Assembly (NCBI GenBank): GCA_050733935.1
Contig: JBOHUC010000047.1
Coordinates: 1 to 15,729, forward strand
Origin: JBOHUC01 sp050733935
GTDB lineage: Bacteria > Eisenbacteria > RBG-16-71-46 > DASYSL01
DNA: 15,729 nucleotides
Direction: 5' to 3'
Of this stretch, positions 7,219 to 15,229 are shown piece after piece. The position numbers were made by a program, and so were the translations under genes. The stretch's first letter is position 1; each line of letters opens with the position of its first letter. The notes below the pieces were generated by a model, which was not told the origin of the DNA, made no database searches, and was given only the letters and a program-made list of their open reading frames with translations.

Positions 7219-9120
7219 TTGACGACCACGCGCCTGCTCGGCTACCTCAAGCCATACGCTCCGAAGATCGCGCTCGCGCTCGTGTGCATGGCCGGCTTCG
7301 CAGCCGCGGCGGGGCTCACGCTCGGGCTCTTCTCGCCGTTCGTTCAGATCCTGTTCGCGCCGCGCGACGCGGTCGTCATCACCGCACCCCGGCCGGGCGA
7401 TCCGCCGCCGGCGACGCCCGGAGTCCAGACTCCCGGAGTCCAGACTCCCGGAGTCCAGTCCCCCGGCGGGGGACGCTGGGGCAATCTCGATCGCTGGCCC
7501 GCGTTCCTGAGAGCTCCGCTCGAACGCTTCCTGTTCGATCGCTCGCCGACCGAAGCGCTCGGGCGGATGTGCCTTCTCATCCTGCTCGCGTTCCTGCTCA
7601 AGAACCTGTTCGACTACGGACAATCGTTCCTCATGGTCTCGGTCGAGCAGTCGGTGGTGCGCGACCTCCGGAATGAGCTCTACGCGCACCTCCATCGCCT
7701 TTCGCTTTCGTTCTTCCACGGCGAGCGCACGGGCCTTCTCGCTTCGCGGGTGGTGAACGACGTCCAGTTCGTGCGCAGCGCGCTCGCGGCCGGGATCTCG
7801 AACGTGGTCAAGGAATCGCTCGTGCTCGCGGCCGCGCTCTTCTGGGTGTTCTGGGCCTCGTGGCGCCTGGCGCTCGTGAGCCTCCTCATCCTGCCGCCGT
7901 GCATCGCGCTCGTGGTCTGGATCGGACGCCGCATGCGGCGCCGCTCCGAAGTGATGCAGGAGCGGCTCGCGGACCTGACCGCGGTCCTCCACGAAACGCT
8001 CGCGAATTTTCGCGTGGTCAAGGCGTTCCACACCGAGGAGTACGAGAATCGCCGTTTCGCGCGCGAGAACGACCGCTTCTATCGCGCGTTCTTGAGGCTC
8101 CGGCGGATGGGGGACGCGGCGGGGCCGCTCACGGAATACACGATGGTCGTGGTCGCGGCCGGAGTTCTCTGGTACGGGGGACAGCAGATCTTCGCGACCC
8201 GCTCTCTCGAGCCGCAGAACTTCTTCCTGTTCGTGGTCGCGCTCCTCTCCATGATGTCGCCGCTCAAGCGGCTCTCGAACGTGAACTCGGTGGTGCAGGA
8301 GGGACTCGCGGCCGCGGGGCGGATCTTCGACCTCCTCGATCGTCCGGCGACGATCGCGGATCGTCCGGGGGCGATGCCCGTCTCCGGGTTCCGGGACGGC
8401 CTGGCCCTCGAGAACGTCACGTTTCGCTACGCCGACGGGCCGGTCGTGCTCGACGCCGTCGATCTCCCGATCCGCCGCGGCGAGACGGTCGCACTCGTCG
8501 GACCGAGCGGTGCCGGGAAGTCGACGATCGTCGATCTCCTGCCGCGCTTCTACGATCCGACCGGCGGCCGCGTCACGCTCGACGGGCGCGACCTGCGCGA
8601 TCTCGAGCTCGCGGGCGTGCGGCAGCTCTTCGGCATCGTGACCCAGGAGACGATCCTTTTCCACGACACCGTGTTTCGGAACATCGCGTACGGTCGCGAG
8701 GATGCCGATCACGCGTCGGTCGAGGCCGCCGCACGCGCCGCGAACGCGCACGCGTTCATCGCGCGCCTTCCCGAGGGCTACGACACGGTGATCGGGGAGC
8801 GTGGCGTCAAGCTCTCGGGCGGCGAGCGCCAGCGGATCGCGCTCGCGCGCGCCGTGTTCAAGGATCCGGCCGTCCTCATCCTCGACGAGGCGACGTCCGC
8901 GCTCGACAGCGAGAACGAAGCGCTCGTCCAGGAGGCGGTCGAGCGCCTGCGAGCGGGACGCACCGCGGTCATCATCGCGCACCGCCTCTCGACCGTGACG
9001 CGCGCGGACCGGATCGTGGTCGTCGACCGCGGGCGGATCGTCGAGCAGGGGCGCCACCAGGAGCTCCTCGACCGCGACGGCCTGTACCGGCGTCTGCACG
9101 CGCTCCAGTTCCAGGTCTGA
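7219..9120 (+). CDS. msbA: MsbA-type ABC half-transporter (lipid A / LPS flippase candidate)
   Basis: This 633-residue half-transporter has an N-terminal six-helix exporter domain and a C-terminal ATPase. TM1 is at about residues 14-48, and TM2 is around GRMCLLILLAFLLKNLF. The coupling region QSVVRDLRNELYAHLHRLSLSFF and the FFHGERTGLLASRVVNDV segment are typical of this family. The ATPase has Walker A GPSGAGKST (428-436), Q-loop VTQET, signature LSGGERQ (532-538), Walker B VLILDEAT (552-559) and switch His588. Between TM1 and TM2 lies an unusually long Pro-rich periplasmic loop with a tandem repeat, which explains about 50 residues beyond E. coli MsbA (582). TTG 7219 is chosen because it keeps TM1 intact, lies 1 bp after the maeB stop and has AGGA at 7207-7210. 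LPS genes nearby support a lipid A role, though the family is broad. Confidence 0.87.
   Translation: MTTTRLLGYLKPYAPKIALALVCMAGFAAAAGLTLGLFSPFVQILFAPRDAVVITAPRPGDPPPATPGVQTPGVQTPGVQSPGGGRWGNLDRWPAFLRAPLERFLFDRSPTEALGRMCLLILLAFLLKNLFDYGQSFLMVSVEQSVVRDLRNELYAHLHRLSLSFFHGERTGLLASRVVNDVQFVRSALAAGISNVVKESLVLAAALFWVFWASWRLALVSLLILPPCIALVVWIGRRMRRRSEVMQERLADLTAVLHETLANFRVVKAFHTEEYENRRFARENDRFYRAFLRLRRMGDAAGPLTEYTMVVVAAGVLWYGGQQIFATRSLEPQNFFLFVVALLSMMSPLKRLSNVNSVVQEGLAAAGRIFDLLDRPATIADRPGAMPVSGFRDGLALENVTFRYADGPVVLDAVDLPIRRGETVALVGPSGAGKSTIVDLLPRFYDPTGGRVTLDGRDLRDLELAGVRQLFGIVTQETILFHDTVFRNIAYGREDADHASVEAAARAANAHAFIARLPEGYDTVIGERGVKLSGGERQRIALARAVFKDPAVLILDEATSALDSENEALVQEAVERLRAGRTAVIIAHRLSTVTRADRIVVVDRGRIVEQGRHQELLDRDGLYRRLHALQFQV
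7417..7461 (+). repeat. 15-bp coding minisatellite, three copies, in the flippase periplasmic loop
   Basis: The unit cccggagtccagact occurs perfectly at 7417-7431 and 7432-7446, and with two changes at 7447-7461. It encodes PGVQT, PGVQT and PGVQS (residues 67-81) within a Pro/Gly-rich loop between the first two membrane helices. Because the unit is a multiple of three, copy-number change would leave the frame intact. Confidence 0.93.
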
Positions 9121-9131
9121 CCGGAAGAGCC

Positions 9132-10310
9132 GTGGCCACGGCGGGAATCGATCCGGCGGGCCGGGCGCCCGCGAGCCTCCTTCTTCTGCGCTTCGGATCG
9201 CTCGGCGACGTCGTGCTCACGTTCGGAGCGGGGGCGGCGCTCGCGCGTGCGCTGCCGGACGCGAGGCTCACGTATCTCGTGAAATCCGAGTATGCCCCGC
9301 TCGTGCGCGCGCAGCCGTGGGTCCACGAAGTGTGGGAGCTTCCCGAAGGGGAGGGCCGCGGTGCTTCGGCCGCACGCGAGCTGCGCGAGCGCGTTCACGC
9401 CGCCCGCTTCGACGTGCTGGTGGACTGGCAGACGAGCCCGCGCAGCCGCTATCTCACGCGCGGCCATGCGCGCGTGGTGCGCTGGAATGCCGCGCGCTGG
9501 AACCGCCGCCGCTGGGTCACGCTGCGCTGGACGCGCCCGTCCCCGGTGCGTCCCACGTGGCTCCGCTATCGGGATGCCGTAGCGCCGCTGCTTGCGCACG
9601 CGTCCGCCGCCGGGATCGCGCCGTCGGTGCTGGCTGCGCCGCCCGCGTCGCCCGCGGTCGCGTGGGATGCGACGGCCGAAGGAGATGCCGCGCGCTTCTT
9701 CGAAGACTGGCCGGGCAGTGGCGTGGCTCTCGGGGAGCGTCCCGTCGTCGCCTTCGCGCCCGGTGCGCGCTGGGCCACGAAGCGCTGGCCCGAGGAGTCG
9801 TTCCTGGCTCTCGGCCGGGCACTCGTCGAGCAGGGAGCGGCGGTGATGCTCGCCGGCGATGGTCCCGATCGCGCCGCGCTTCCGTCGCTCGTTGCGTGGG
9901 CGCGCGCCGAGCCGGCCGCGCGCTGGTTCGACGGCACGCTGCCCGCACTGGCGGCCGCGTTCGCCCGCACGCGCCTCGTGATCGCGAACGACACGGGACT
10001 CCTCCATCTCGCGGCGGCGGCCGGCGTCTCCGTGCTCGCGCTCTTCGGCTCGACGCATCCCGCGCTCGGATTCGCGCCCGCGGGACGTGCCCGCGTGCTC
10101 GAGGTCCCGCTCGGCTGCCGGCCGTGCACGCTCCACGGGCGAAGGAGCTGTCCGCTCGGGCATTTCCGCTGCATGCGCGATCTTTCGGTCGATCGGGTGC
10201 TCGCGGCGGCGCTCGAAGCCCTTGCGGCGACGCCCGTGACGCACCCCGGGGCGCACCCTGCGGTAGACGGGGCCGGATCGCCCGCAAACTCGCCCGTAGA
10301 ATCGAATTGA
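9132..10310 (+). CDS. Glycosyltransferase family 9 protein (heptosyltransferase-like, LPS core)
   Basis: This 392-residue GT-B glycosyltransferase is of the ADP-heptose:LPS heptosyltransferase type. The N-terminal block SLLLLRFGSLGDVVLTFGA is followed by PDARLTYLVKSEYAPLVRA. The C-terminal half has AFAPGARWATKRWPEESF (donor phosphate region), RLVIANDTGLLHLAAAAGV and ALFGSTHPALGFAP, which are standard for the family. A four-cysteine cluster (C329, C332, C340, C347) lies near the C-terminus. The likely start is GTG 9132, with GGAAGAG at 9123-9129 just ahead, 11 bp after the flippase stop; no ATG lies near the N-terminus. Which heptosyltransferase step, or even which sugar, cannot be decided from sequence. 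The last 20 or so residues (Pro/Ala/Gly-rich) look disordered. Confidence 0.88.
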   Translation: MATAGIDPAGRAPASLLLLRFGSLGDVVLTFGAGAALARALPDARLTYLVKSEYAPLVRAQPWVHEVWELPEGEGRGASAARELRERVHAARFDVLVDWQTSPRSRYLTRGHARVVRWNAARWNRRRWVTLRWTRPSPVRPTWLRYRDAVAPLLAHASAAGIAPSVLAAPPASPAVAWDATAEGDAARFFEDWPGSGVALGERPVVAFAPGARWATKRWPEESFLALGRALVEQGAAVMLAGDGPDRAALPSLVAWARAEPAARWFDGTLPALAAAFARTRLVIANDTGLLHLAAAAGVSVLALFGSTHPALGFAPAGRARVLEVPLGCRPCTLHGRRSCPLGHFRCMRDLSVDRVLAAALEALAATPVTHPGAHPAVDGAGSPANSPVESN

Positions 10311-10330
10311 CCCCCGGCGGCACGCGGGGG
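10311..10330 (+). terminator. Possible weak hairpin after the glycosyltransferase gene
   Basis: Directly after the stop, CCCCCG (10311-10316) can pair with CGGGGG (10325-10330) across an 8-nt loop. There is no T-run immediately after it, so this may be a pause or mRNA-end structure rather than an intrinsic terminator. The rest of the 133-bp gap to the protease gene shows no convincing -35/-10 pair. Confidence 0.3.
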
Positions 10331-10443
10331 CATGCTCCTTGGGCTCTGACGGCCTGCGGACGCCGCCCGGGGCCATCGTTCACCTGCCTTTTGTAACGGA
10401 CCGCACCTCGCTCCCCCCATCCGGCTCTTCGCGGAGGTGCTTC

Positions 10444-13400
10444 ATGCGTTTCGCCGTCGTTTCGGCCCTGCTCGTGATCTCGCTTGCCCCCGCCGCGTAC
10501 GGCGGCGGATCGCGCATGTCGGAGCTCGGCCCCTTCCTGGTCCCGGCCACCGCGTCGGAGATCGATCGGCTGCGCGCCCAGAAGGCGCAGCTCAAGCCCG
10601 AGAGCCCGGAGGCGCGCGTCGAATCGGCCGTGCGCGACCGCGTCGTCGTGCTCACGCGCAGTCTCGGCGCACGCACCCGGCGCCTCGTGCTCGATACGAG
10701 CGAGGCCTACGGCTCGTCCGGACTGCCCGTCGACGGATCGGGGCGCATGTACCTCCGCGTTGCAGGCGCTCAAGCGGCGAGCCACGTGGACGAGCTGCGC
10801 GCTCTCGGCGTCGAACCGGTCGCGATCGCCGCACCGTACGACTTCCTCGAAGCGTGGGTGCCGTATCACCGCGTGGAGGAGGTTGCGGCCCTGCCGTGGG
10901 TACGTCTGGTCGGCCAGTCCGGAATGCCGGTGACCGAGATCGGCTCGCAGCTCACCGAGGGCGACGCGATCCACCGCTCGGATCTCGCGCGCACGACGTT
11001 CGGAATCGACGGTACGGGGGCGACCGTCGGCGTGATCTCGGACGGCGTGTCGAACCTCGCAGCGAGCCAGGCGCTCGTCGATCTCCCAGGCGGCGTGAAC
11101 GTCGGCAACACGGGAAGCGGCGACGAAGGCACGGCGATGCTCGAGATCGTGCACGACTTGGCACCCGGCGCCGGGCTCGGGTTCTACACGTCGGGGAACG
11201 GTTCGGCGGCGATGATCACCGCGCAGAACTGGCTCGTGACGACCGCCGGGGCCAACATCGTGTCCGACGACATCTGGCTGCCGCGCGAGCCGTACTTCGA
11301 GGACGGCCCGGTCGCGCTCAACGCGGCGAACCTCGTGACCACGAACGGCATCGTCTACTTCACCTCCGCCGGAAACCGCGCGCAGCGGCACATCCCCCAG
11401 GCGTACCGTGACGGCGGCGCGCAGGTGATCGGCGCGCTCGGAAACTTCCGTCCGCACGACTTCAGCGGAGCGGGGGACTTCACGGCCGACATTCGCCTCC
11501 GGAATCCGTCGGGCACGGGCGTGCGTCACGTGCTCGTCCTCCAGTGGAGCGAGGCCTTCGGCGCGGCGGCACAGGACTTCGACTTCTATCTCGTGAACGG
11601 TGCGCTCACGTCGGTGCTCCAGTCCTCGACCAACGTCCAGAACGGCGCGGGCGATCCGTTCGAGTACATCGACTTCACGTACAACGGTGCGGACAACGCG
11701 CCCGCGCGCCTGATCGTCGATTACGCCGGGCCGCTCCCCGTGCCCGCCGGGATCACGCTCAAGATCGCGGCCAACGGACCCAATTTCCTCGAGTACGTGA
11801 ACGCCGCCGGCAGCATCAATCCGCACGCGCGCCATCCGCTCGTCTACGCGCTCGGCGCCATCGACCAGGCGGACGTTGGAAACGACACGCCCGAGGGATT
11901 CTCCTCCCGCGGACCGGCCGACATGCTGGTCCCGGCGGCCGTGAACCGGAACAAGCCGGACGCCATGGCGATCGACGGCGTGACCGTGACGGGCGTCGGC
12001 GGATTCCCGACGCCGTTCTTCGGGACGTCGGCCGCCTCGCCCCATGCGGCGGGCATCGCGGCACTCCTCCGCGGTGCCGTGCCGGCGCTCACGTCGGCTC
12101 AAGTCCGCCAGGCGCTCACTGACAACGCCGTGGATCTCGGTCCCGTGGGCTTCGACTTCGACACGGGCGCAGGAAGGCTCGACGCGTTCCGCACCGTGGA
12201 CGAGTTCCTGAACCAGCCGCCGGTCGCCGACGCGGGCGACGATCAAACCGTCGAGTGCGGGGGCCCGACCGGGGCTTCAGTCACGCTCGACGGGACGGGC
12301 TCGAGCGATCCGGACGGCGACACGATCACGTACTTCTGGACGGCGCCCGGGATCGTGTTCGATGACCCGACGAGCGCCACGCCGACCGGAACGTTCCCGC
12401 TCGGGAGCACGGTCGTCACGCTCACGGTCTCGGACGGCATCGAATCGGACGACGACGAAGTCGAGATCACGGTCGAGGACACGACGCCGCCCGTGGTGAC
12501 CGTCACCCTCGATCCGTCGACGCTCTGGCCGCCCAACCACAAGCTCGCCGAGATCACGGCGGAGCTCGTGGTGACCGACGTGTGCGACGCAAACCCGGTC
12601 GTGCGCCTGCTCTCGATCACGAGCAACGAGCCCGACAACGGCCTGGGCGACGGCGACGCGCCGGACGACATCCAGGAAGAGGAGATCGGCACTGACGATC
12701 GCCGCTTCCTCCTGCGCTCGGAGCGCCAGGGGCCGCACACGGGACGCAACTACACCGTGTGCTACGAAGCCGAGGATGCTTCGGGGAACGTCGGCGTCGG
12801 ATGCGCGAACGTGACCGTGACGCACGATCAGTCGGCGGCGGCGATGTTCGTTCCGCTCTCGCCCGAGAGCTCGGTCTGGGAGGAGGGCGGCTACATCGAA
12901 GTGTCGAGCGACGGCGCGCTCTCCGTCGAAGAGCTCGTCGACTCGGCGCCGGTCCTCGGGAGCGACGAGTTCGCGCGCGCGAGCATCGCGGAGTCCGGTG
13001 GCAGCGTGGGCGAGATCGTCGGCGGCGGGGACTCGAACGGCGAATTCCCTGGCGAGGTGGGTCCGCCCACGGAGATGCCGCGCGTCCGCTGGTTCGTTCC
13101 GGCCGAGACCGTGCGCGCGCTCCTGACCGGAGCCGAGACCGCAACCGTGTTCGCGCGGGTGGTCGTGGGCGGGGAAGGATTCCTCGCGGCGGCAGTCGTT
13201 CCCGGAGTTCCGGAGGGCGCGCTGCGCGCTCCGGGCCTCGGCACAGCGGCGCGCACGGGAGACGCACCGGGTGCCGGCATAGCCCCGGGCGGAACCGACG
13301 CCGAAACGGGCGAAGGCGCAGCGGAAGCGCTCGCGGCGACGCTCCCCTCGCGGGTCGAGCTCAGGGCTGCGCAACCGCTCCGACCGGGCGGCACGCTCGA

Positions 13401-13602
13401 GTTCGGATTGCCGCGTCCCGGACCGGCGCGCGTCACGCTCCACAGCGCGTCCGGCCGGCGCGTCGCCGAGCTTGCGCGCGGCACGTACGAGGCCGGATGG
13501 CATCGTCTCGTCGTTCCCGCGGCGGTCCAGTCGGGCGTCTATTTCCTGAGCCTCGAAACCGAAGGCGCCCGCTCGAACCGAAAGGTGCTCATCCTCCCGT
13601 AG
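10444..13602 (+). CDS. Secreted S8 (subtilisin-like) peptidase family protein with Ig-like domains and C-terminal sorting-type domain
   Basis: This 1052-residue exported protein starts with a Sec signal peptide (MRFAVVSALLVISLAPAAYG). A propeptide-like region (about 25-170) precedes an S8-fold domain (about 185-585): VGVISDGV with Asp200, DEGTAMLEIVHDLAPGA with Glu228 where subtilisins have the catalytic His, the oxyanion Asn311 in TSAGN, and the nucleophile Ser529 in GTSAASPHAAG. A PKD-like domain (590-681) follows, then an Ig-like domain with LWPPNHK (W695; about 682-795) and an acidic NGLGDGDAPDD loop. A flexible Gly/Ala-rich region leads to a C-terminal domain (980-1052) with GRRVAELARGTYEAGWH and SGVYFLSLE, like type IX secretion or FlgD-Ig-like domains. 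GGAGGTG at 10433-10439 fixes the ATG. Activity, substrate and cell-surface location are inferred. Confidence 0.85.
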   Translation: MRFAVVSALLVISLAPAAYGGGSRMSELGPFLVPATASEIDRLRAQKAQLKPESPEARVESAVRDRVVVLTRSLGARTRRLVLDTSEAYGSSGLPVDGSGRMYLRVAGAQAASHVDELRALGVEPVAIAAPYDFLEAWVPYHRVEEVAALPWVRLVGQSGMPVTEIGSQLTEGDAIHRSDLARTTFGIDGTGATVGVISDGVSNLAASQALVDLPGGVNVGNTGSGDEGTAMLEIVHDLAPGAGLGFYTSGNGSAAMITAQNWLVTTAGANIVSDDIWLPREPYFEDGPVALNAANLVTTNGIVYFTSAGNRAQRHIPQAYRDGGAQVIGALGNFRPHDFSGAGDFTADIRLRNPSGTGVRHVLVLQWSEAFGAAAQDFDFYLVNGALTSVLQSSTNVQNGAGDPFEYIDFTYNGADNAPARLIVDYAGPLPVPAGITLKIAANGPNFLEYVNAAGSINPHARHPLVYALGAIDQADVGNDTPEGFSSRGPADMLVPAAVNRNKPDAMAIDGVTVTGVGGFPTPFFGTSAASPHAAGIAALLRGAVPALTSAQVRQALTDNAVDLGPVGFDFDTGAGRLDAFRTVDEFLNQPPVADAGDDQTVECGGPTGASVTLDGTGSSDPDGDTITYFWTAPGIVFDDPTSATPTGTFPLGSTVVTLTVSDGIESDDDEVEITVEDTTPPVVTVTLDPSTLWPPNHKLAEITAELVVTDVCDANPVVRLLSITSNEPDNGLGDGDAPDDIQEEEIGTDDRRFLLRSERQGPHTGRNYTVCYEAEDASGNVGVGCANVTVTHDQSAAAMFVPLSPESSVWEEGGYIEVSSDGALSVEELVDSAPVLGSDEFARASIAESGGSVGEIVGGGDSNGEFPGEVGPPTEMPRVRWFVPAETVRALLTGAETATVFARVVVGGEGFLAAAVVPGVPEGALRAPGLGTAARTGDAPGAGIAPGGTDAETGEGAAEALAATLPSRVELRAAQPLRPGGTLEFGLPRPGPARVTLHSASGRRVAELARGTYEAGWHRLVVPAAVQSGVYFLSLETEGARSNRKVLILP

Positions 13603-13624
13603 CCCAGCGTGTTTTTCGGACGGC

Positions 13625-13659
13625 GGACGGGCGCGTCGCGCAAGGCGGCGCGCCCGTTC
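13625..13659 (+). terminator. GC-rich hairpin, likely terminator of the protease gene
   Basis: GGACGGGCGCG (13625-13635) pairs with CGCGCCCGTTC (13649-13659) in an 11-bp stem with one G-U pair; the 13-nt loop can add three more pairs (CGC/GCG). A short T-rich stretch (13662-13664) follows. It sits 22 bp after the protease stop and before the proS promoter element. The poor T-tract leaves termination strength uncertain. Confidence 0.6.
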
Positions 13660-13707
13660 CGTTTCGCGAAGCGAACCCGTTGTGTTTCGCGCGGGACGCC
13701 GTGCTCG

Positions 13708-13716
13708 TGCTAGGAT
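13708..13716 (+). promoter_or_regulatory. Possible extended -10 promoter of proS
   Basis: TGCTAGGAT at 13708-13716 has the TGN extension followed by TAGGAT (four of six matches to TATAAT). No good -35 box lies 17 bp upstream, as expected for some extended -10 promoters. Transcription from about 13723 would give a leader of about 32 nt containing GGAGAG before the proS ATG. Confidence 0.45.
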
Positions 13717-13754
13717 GCGCGCAATTCCCGACCGCAATCCCCGACGGAGAGACC

Positions 13755-15209
13755 ATGGCCGAGCCGACCCAGAAGTTCGTCGAAGACCTGACCGACCTGA
13801 GCGACGATTTCTCCCGCTGGTACATCGAGGTGGTCCAGAAGGCGCAGCTCGCCGACTACGCCCCGGTGCGCGGCTGCATCGTCTTCCGGCCGTACGGCTA
13901 CGCGCTGTGGGAGAACATGCAACGGCTGCTCGATGCGCGGATCAAGGACACGGGCCACGAGAACGCGTACTTCCCGCTCCTGATCCCCGAGAGCTTCCTG
14001 GCGCAGGAGGCCGAGCACGTCGAGGGTTTCGCGCCCCAGGTCGCGTGGGTGACGCAGGGCGGGGACGACGTCCTCGAAGAGCGGCTCGCGATCCGCCCCA
14101 CCTCCGAGGCGATCATCGGGAAGATGTACGCGAAGTGGATCGACAGCTGGCGCGATCTGCCCGTGCTCATCAATCAGTGGGCGAACGTCATGCGCTGGGA
14201 GAAGGTCACCCGCCCGTTCCTCCGCACGGTCGAGTTCCTCTGGCAGGAGGGACACACCGCGCACCGAACGGCGGAGGAGGCGCAGCAGGAGACGCTCAAG
14301 ATGCTCGAGGTCTACCGCGCGTTCGCGGAGGAGGATCTCGCGATTCCCGTCCACAAAGGAGCGAAGACCGCGAGCGAGAAGTTCCCGGGCGCCGACATGA
14401 CGTATTCGATCGAAGCGTTGATGCGCGATGGAAAGGCGCTCCAGGCGGGGACGTCCCACAACCTCGGCCAGCATTTCGCGAAGGTGTTCGACATCACGTT
14501 CCAGGATCAGGACGGCGAGCGCCGCCACGTGCACCAGACGTCCTGGGGCGCTAGCACGCGCCTGATCGGCGCCATCATCATGAGCCACGGCGACGACCAG
14601 GGGCTCAGGCTTCCGCCCCGCGTCGCCCCCGTCCAGGCCGTGATCGTCCCGATCTACAAGAAGGACGAGGAGAAGGCCGAGGTGCTCGCGTTCGCCGAGC
14701 GCGTGCGATCGGGAGTCGCGGCGGCCGGCGTGCGCGTGCGCCTCGACGCGCGCGACAACTACACGCCGGGCTGGAAGTACAACGAGTGGGAGATGAAGGG
14801 CGTGCCGGTGCGCATCGAGATCGGTCCGCGCGACGTCGCGAAGGATTCGGTCGTGTTCGTGCGGCGCGACACGCGCGAGAAGGCATTCGTGCCCGCGGCC
14901 GAGATCGCGACACGCCTCGTGGCGCTGCTCGAGGACGTGCAAACCGCGCTGTTCCAGCGCGCGTTCGATTTCCGCGCGGAGAACACGCGGGTGGCCGACG
15001 ACCTGGCCACAATGGCGAAGATCCTCGAGGAGAAGCGCGGCTTCGTCTCCGCGCACTGGTGTGGAGACGCCGAGTGCGAGGCGGCGATCAAGGCCGAGAC
15101 GTCGGCGACCATCCGCAATCTCCCGTTCGACGTGCCCGAGGAGCCGGGCCGGTGCGTGCGCTGCGGAAAACCGAGCCCGCGCCGGGTCCTGTTCGCGAAG
15201 TCCTACTGA
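13755..15209 (+). CDS. proS: Prolyl-tRNA synthetase, archaeal/eukaryotic-like (ProS type 3)
   Basis: This 484-residue class II aminoacyl-tRNA synthetase charges tRNA-Pro. It lacks the large editing insertion of the E. coli-type enzyme (572 residues) and carries the extra C-terminal domain of the archaeal/eukaryotic type. Visible blocks are FRPYGYALWENMQ, RPTSEA (114-119), motif 2 around RTVEFLWQEGHTAH (from R157) and motif 3 GDDQGLRLPP with R285. PVQAVIVPIYKK then starts the anticodon-binding domain. The C-terminal domain has four cysteines (C436, C441, C467, C470) in the arrangement of the zinc site in Thermus-type ProRS, and the chain ends in Tyr as usual for this type. GGAGAG at 13746-13751 supports ATG 13755. 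The type 3 enzyme is frequent in Bacteroidota, Deinococcus-Thermus and related groups. Confidence 0.95.
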   Translation: MAEPTQKFVEDLTDLSDDFSRWYIEVVQKAQLADYAPVRGCIVFRPYGYALWENMQRLLDARIKDTGHENAYFPLLIPESFLAQEAEHVEGFAPQVAWVTQGGDDVLEERLAIRPTSEAIIGKMYAKWIDSWRDLPVLINQWANVMRWEKVTRPFLRTVEFLWQEGHTAHRTAEEAQQETLKMLEVYRAFAEEDLAIPVHKGAKTASEKFPGADMTYSIEALMRDGKALQAGTSHNLGQHFAKVFDITFQDQDGERRHVHQTSWGASTRLIGAIIMSHGDDQGLRLPPRVAPVQAVIVPIYKKDEEKAEVLAFAERVRSGVAAAGVRVRLDARDNYTPGWKYNEWEMKGVPVRIEIGPRDVAKDSVVFVRRDTREKAFVPAAEIATRLVALLEDVQTALFQRAFDFRAENTRVADDLATMAKILEEKRGFVSAHWCGDAECEAAIKAETSATIRNLPFDVPEEPGRCVRCGKPSPRRVLFAKSY

Positions 15210-15229
15210 GCCCGCGCGGGGAACCGCAC

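Noticed and set aside
4890..7229. 779-codon open frame on the - strand matching the length of maeB
   Set aside because: It is exactly antisense to maeB with codon positions mirrored; the + strand translation has all malic enzyme motifs.
7860..9131. Upstream open frame fused to the glycosyltransferase
   Set aside because: It overlaps the ATPase part of the flippase in another frame and is Arg-rich nonsense; family similarity begins just after GTG 9132.
10339..10443. TTG 10339 as an earlier start for the secreted protease
   Set aside because: It would bury the signal peptide and ignore the strong GGAGGTG ribosome site placed correctly for ATG 10444.
10311..10443. Possible promoter for the protease (TGTAAC at 10392)
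   Set aside because: The -10-like match is weak and no -35-like hexamer lies at a usual distance, so I could not support it.
9517..12246. 909-codon open frame on the - strand across the glycosyltransferase and protease genes
   Set aside because: It overlaps two well-supported + strand genes and the intergenic gap between them, has no recognisable motif or ribosome site, and shows the biased composition of an antisense shadow.
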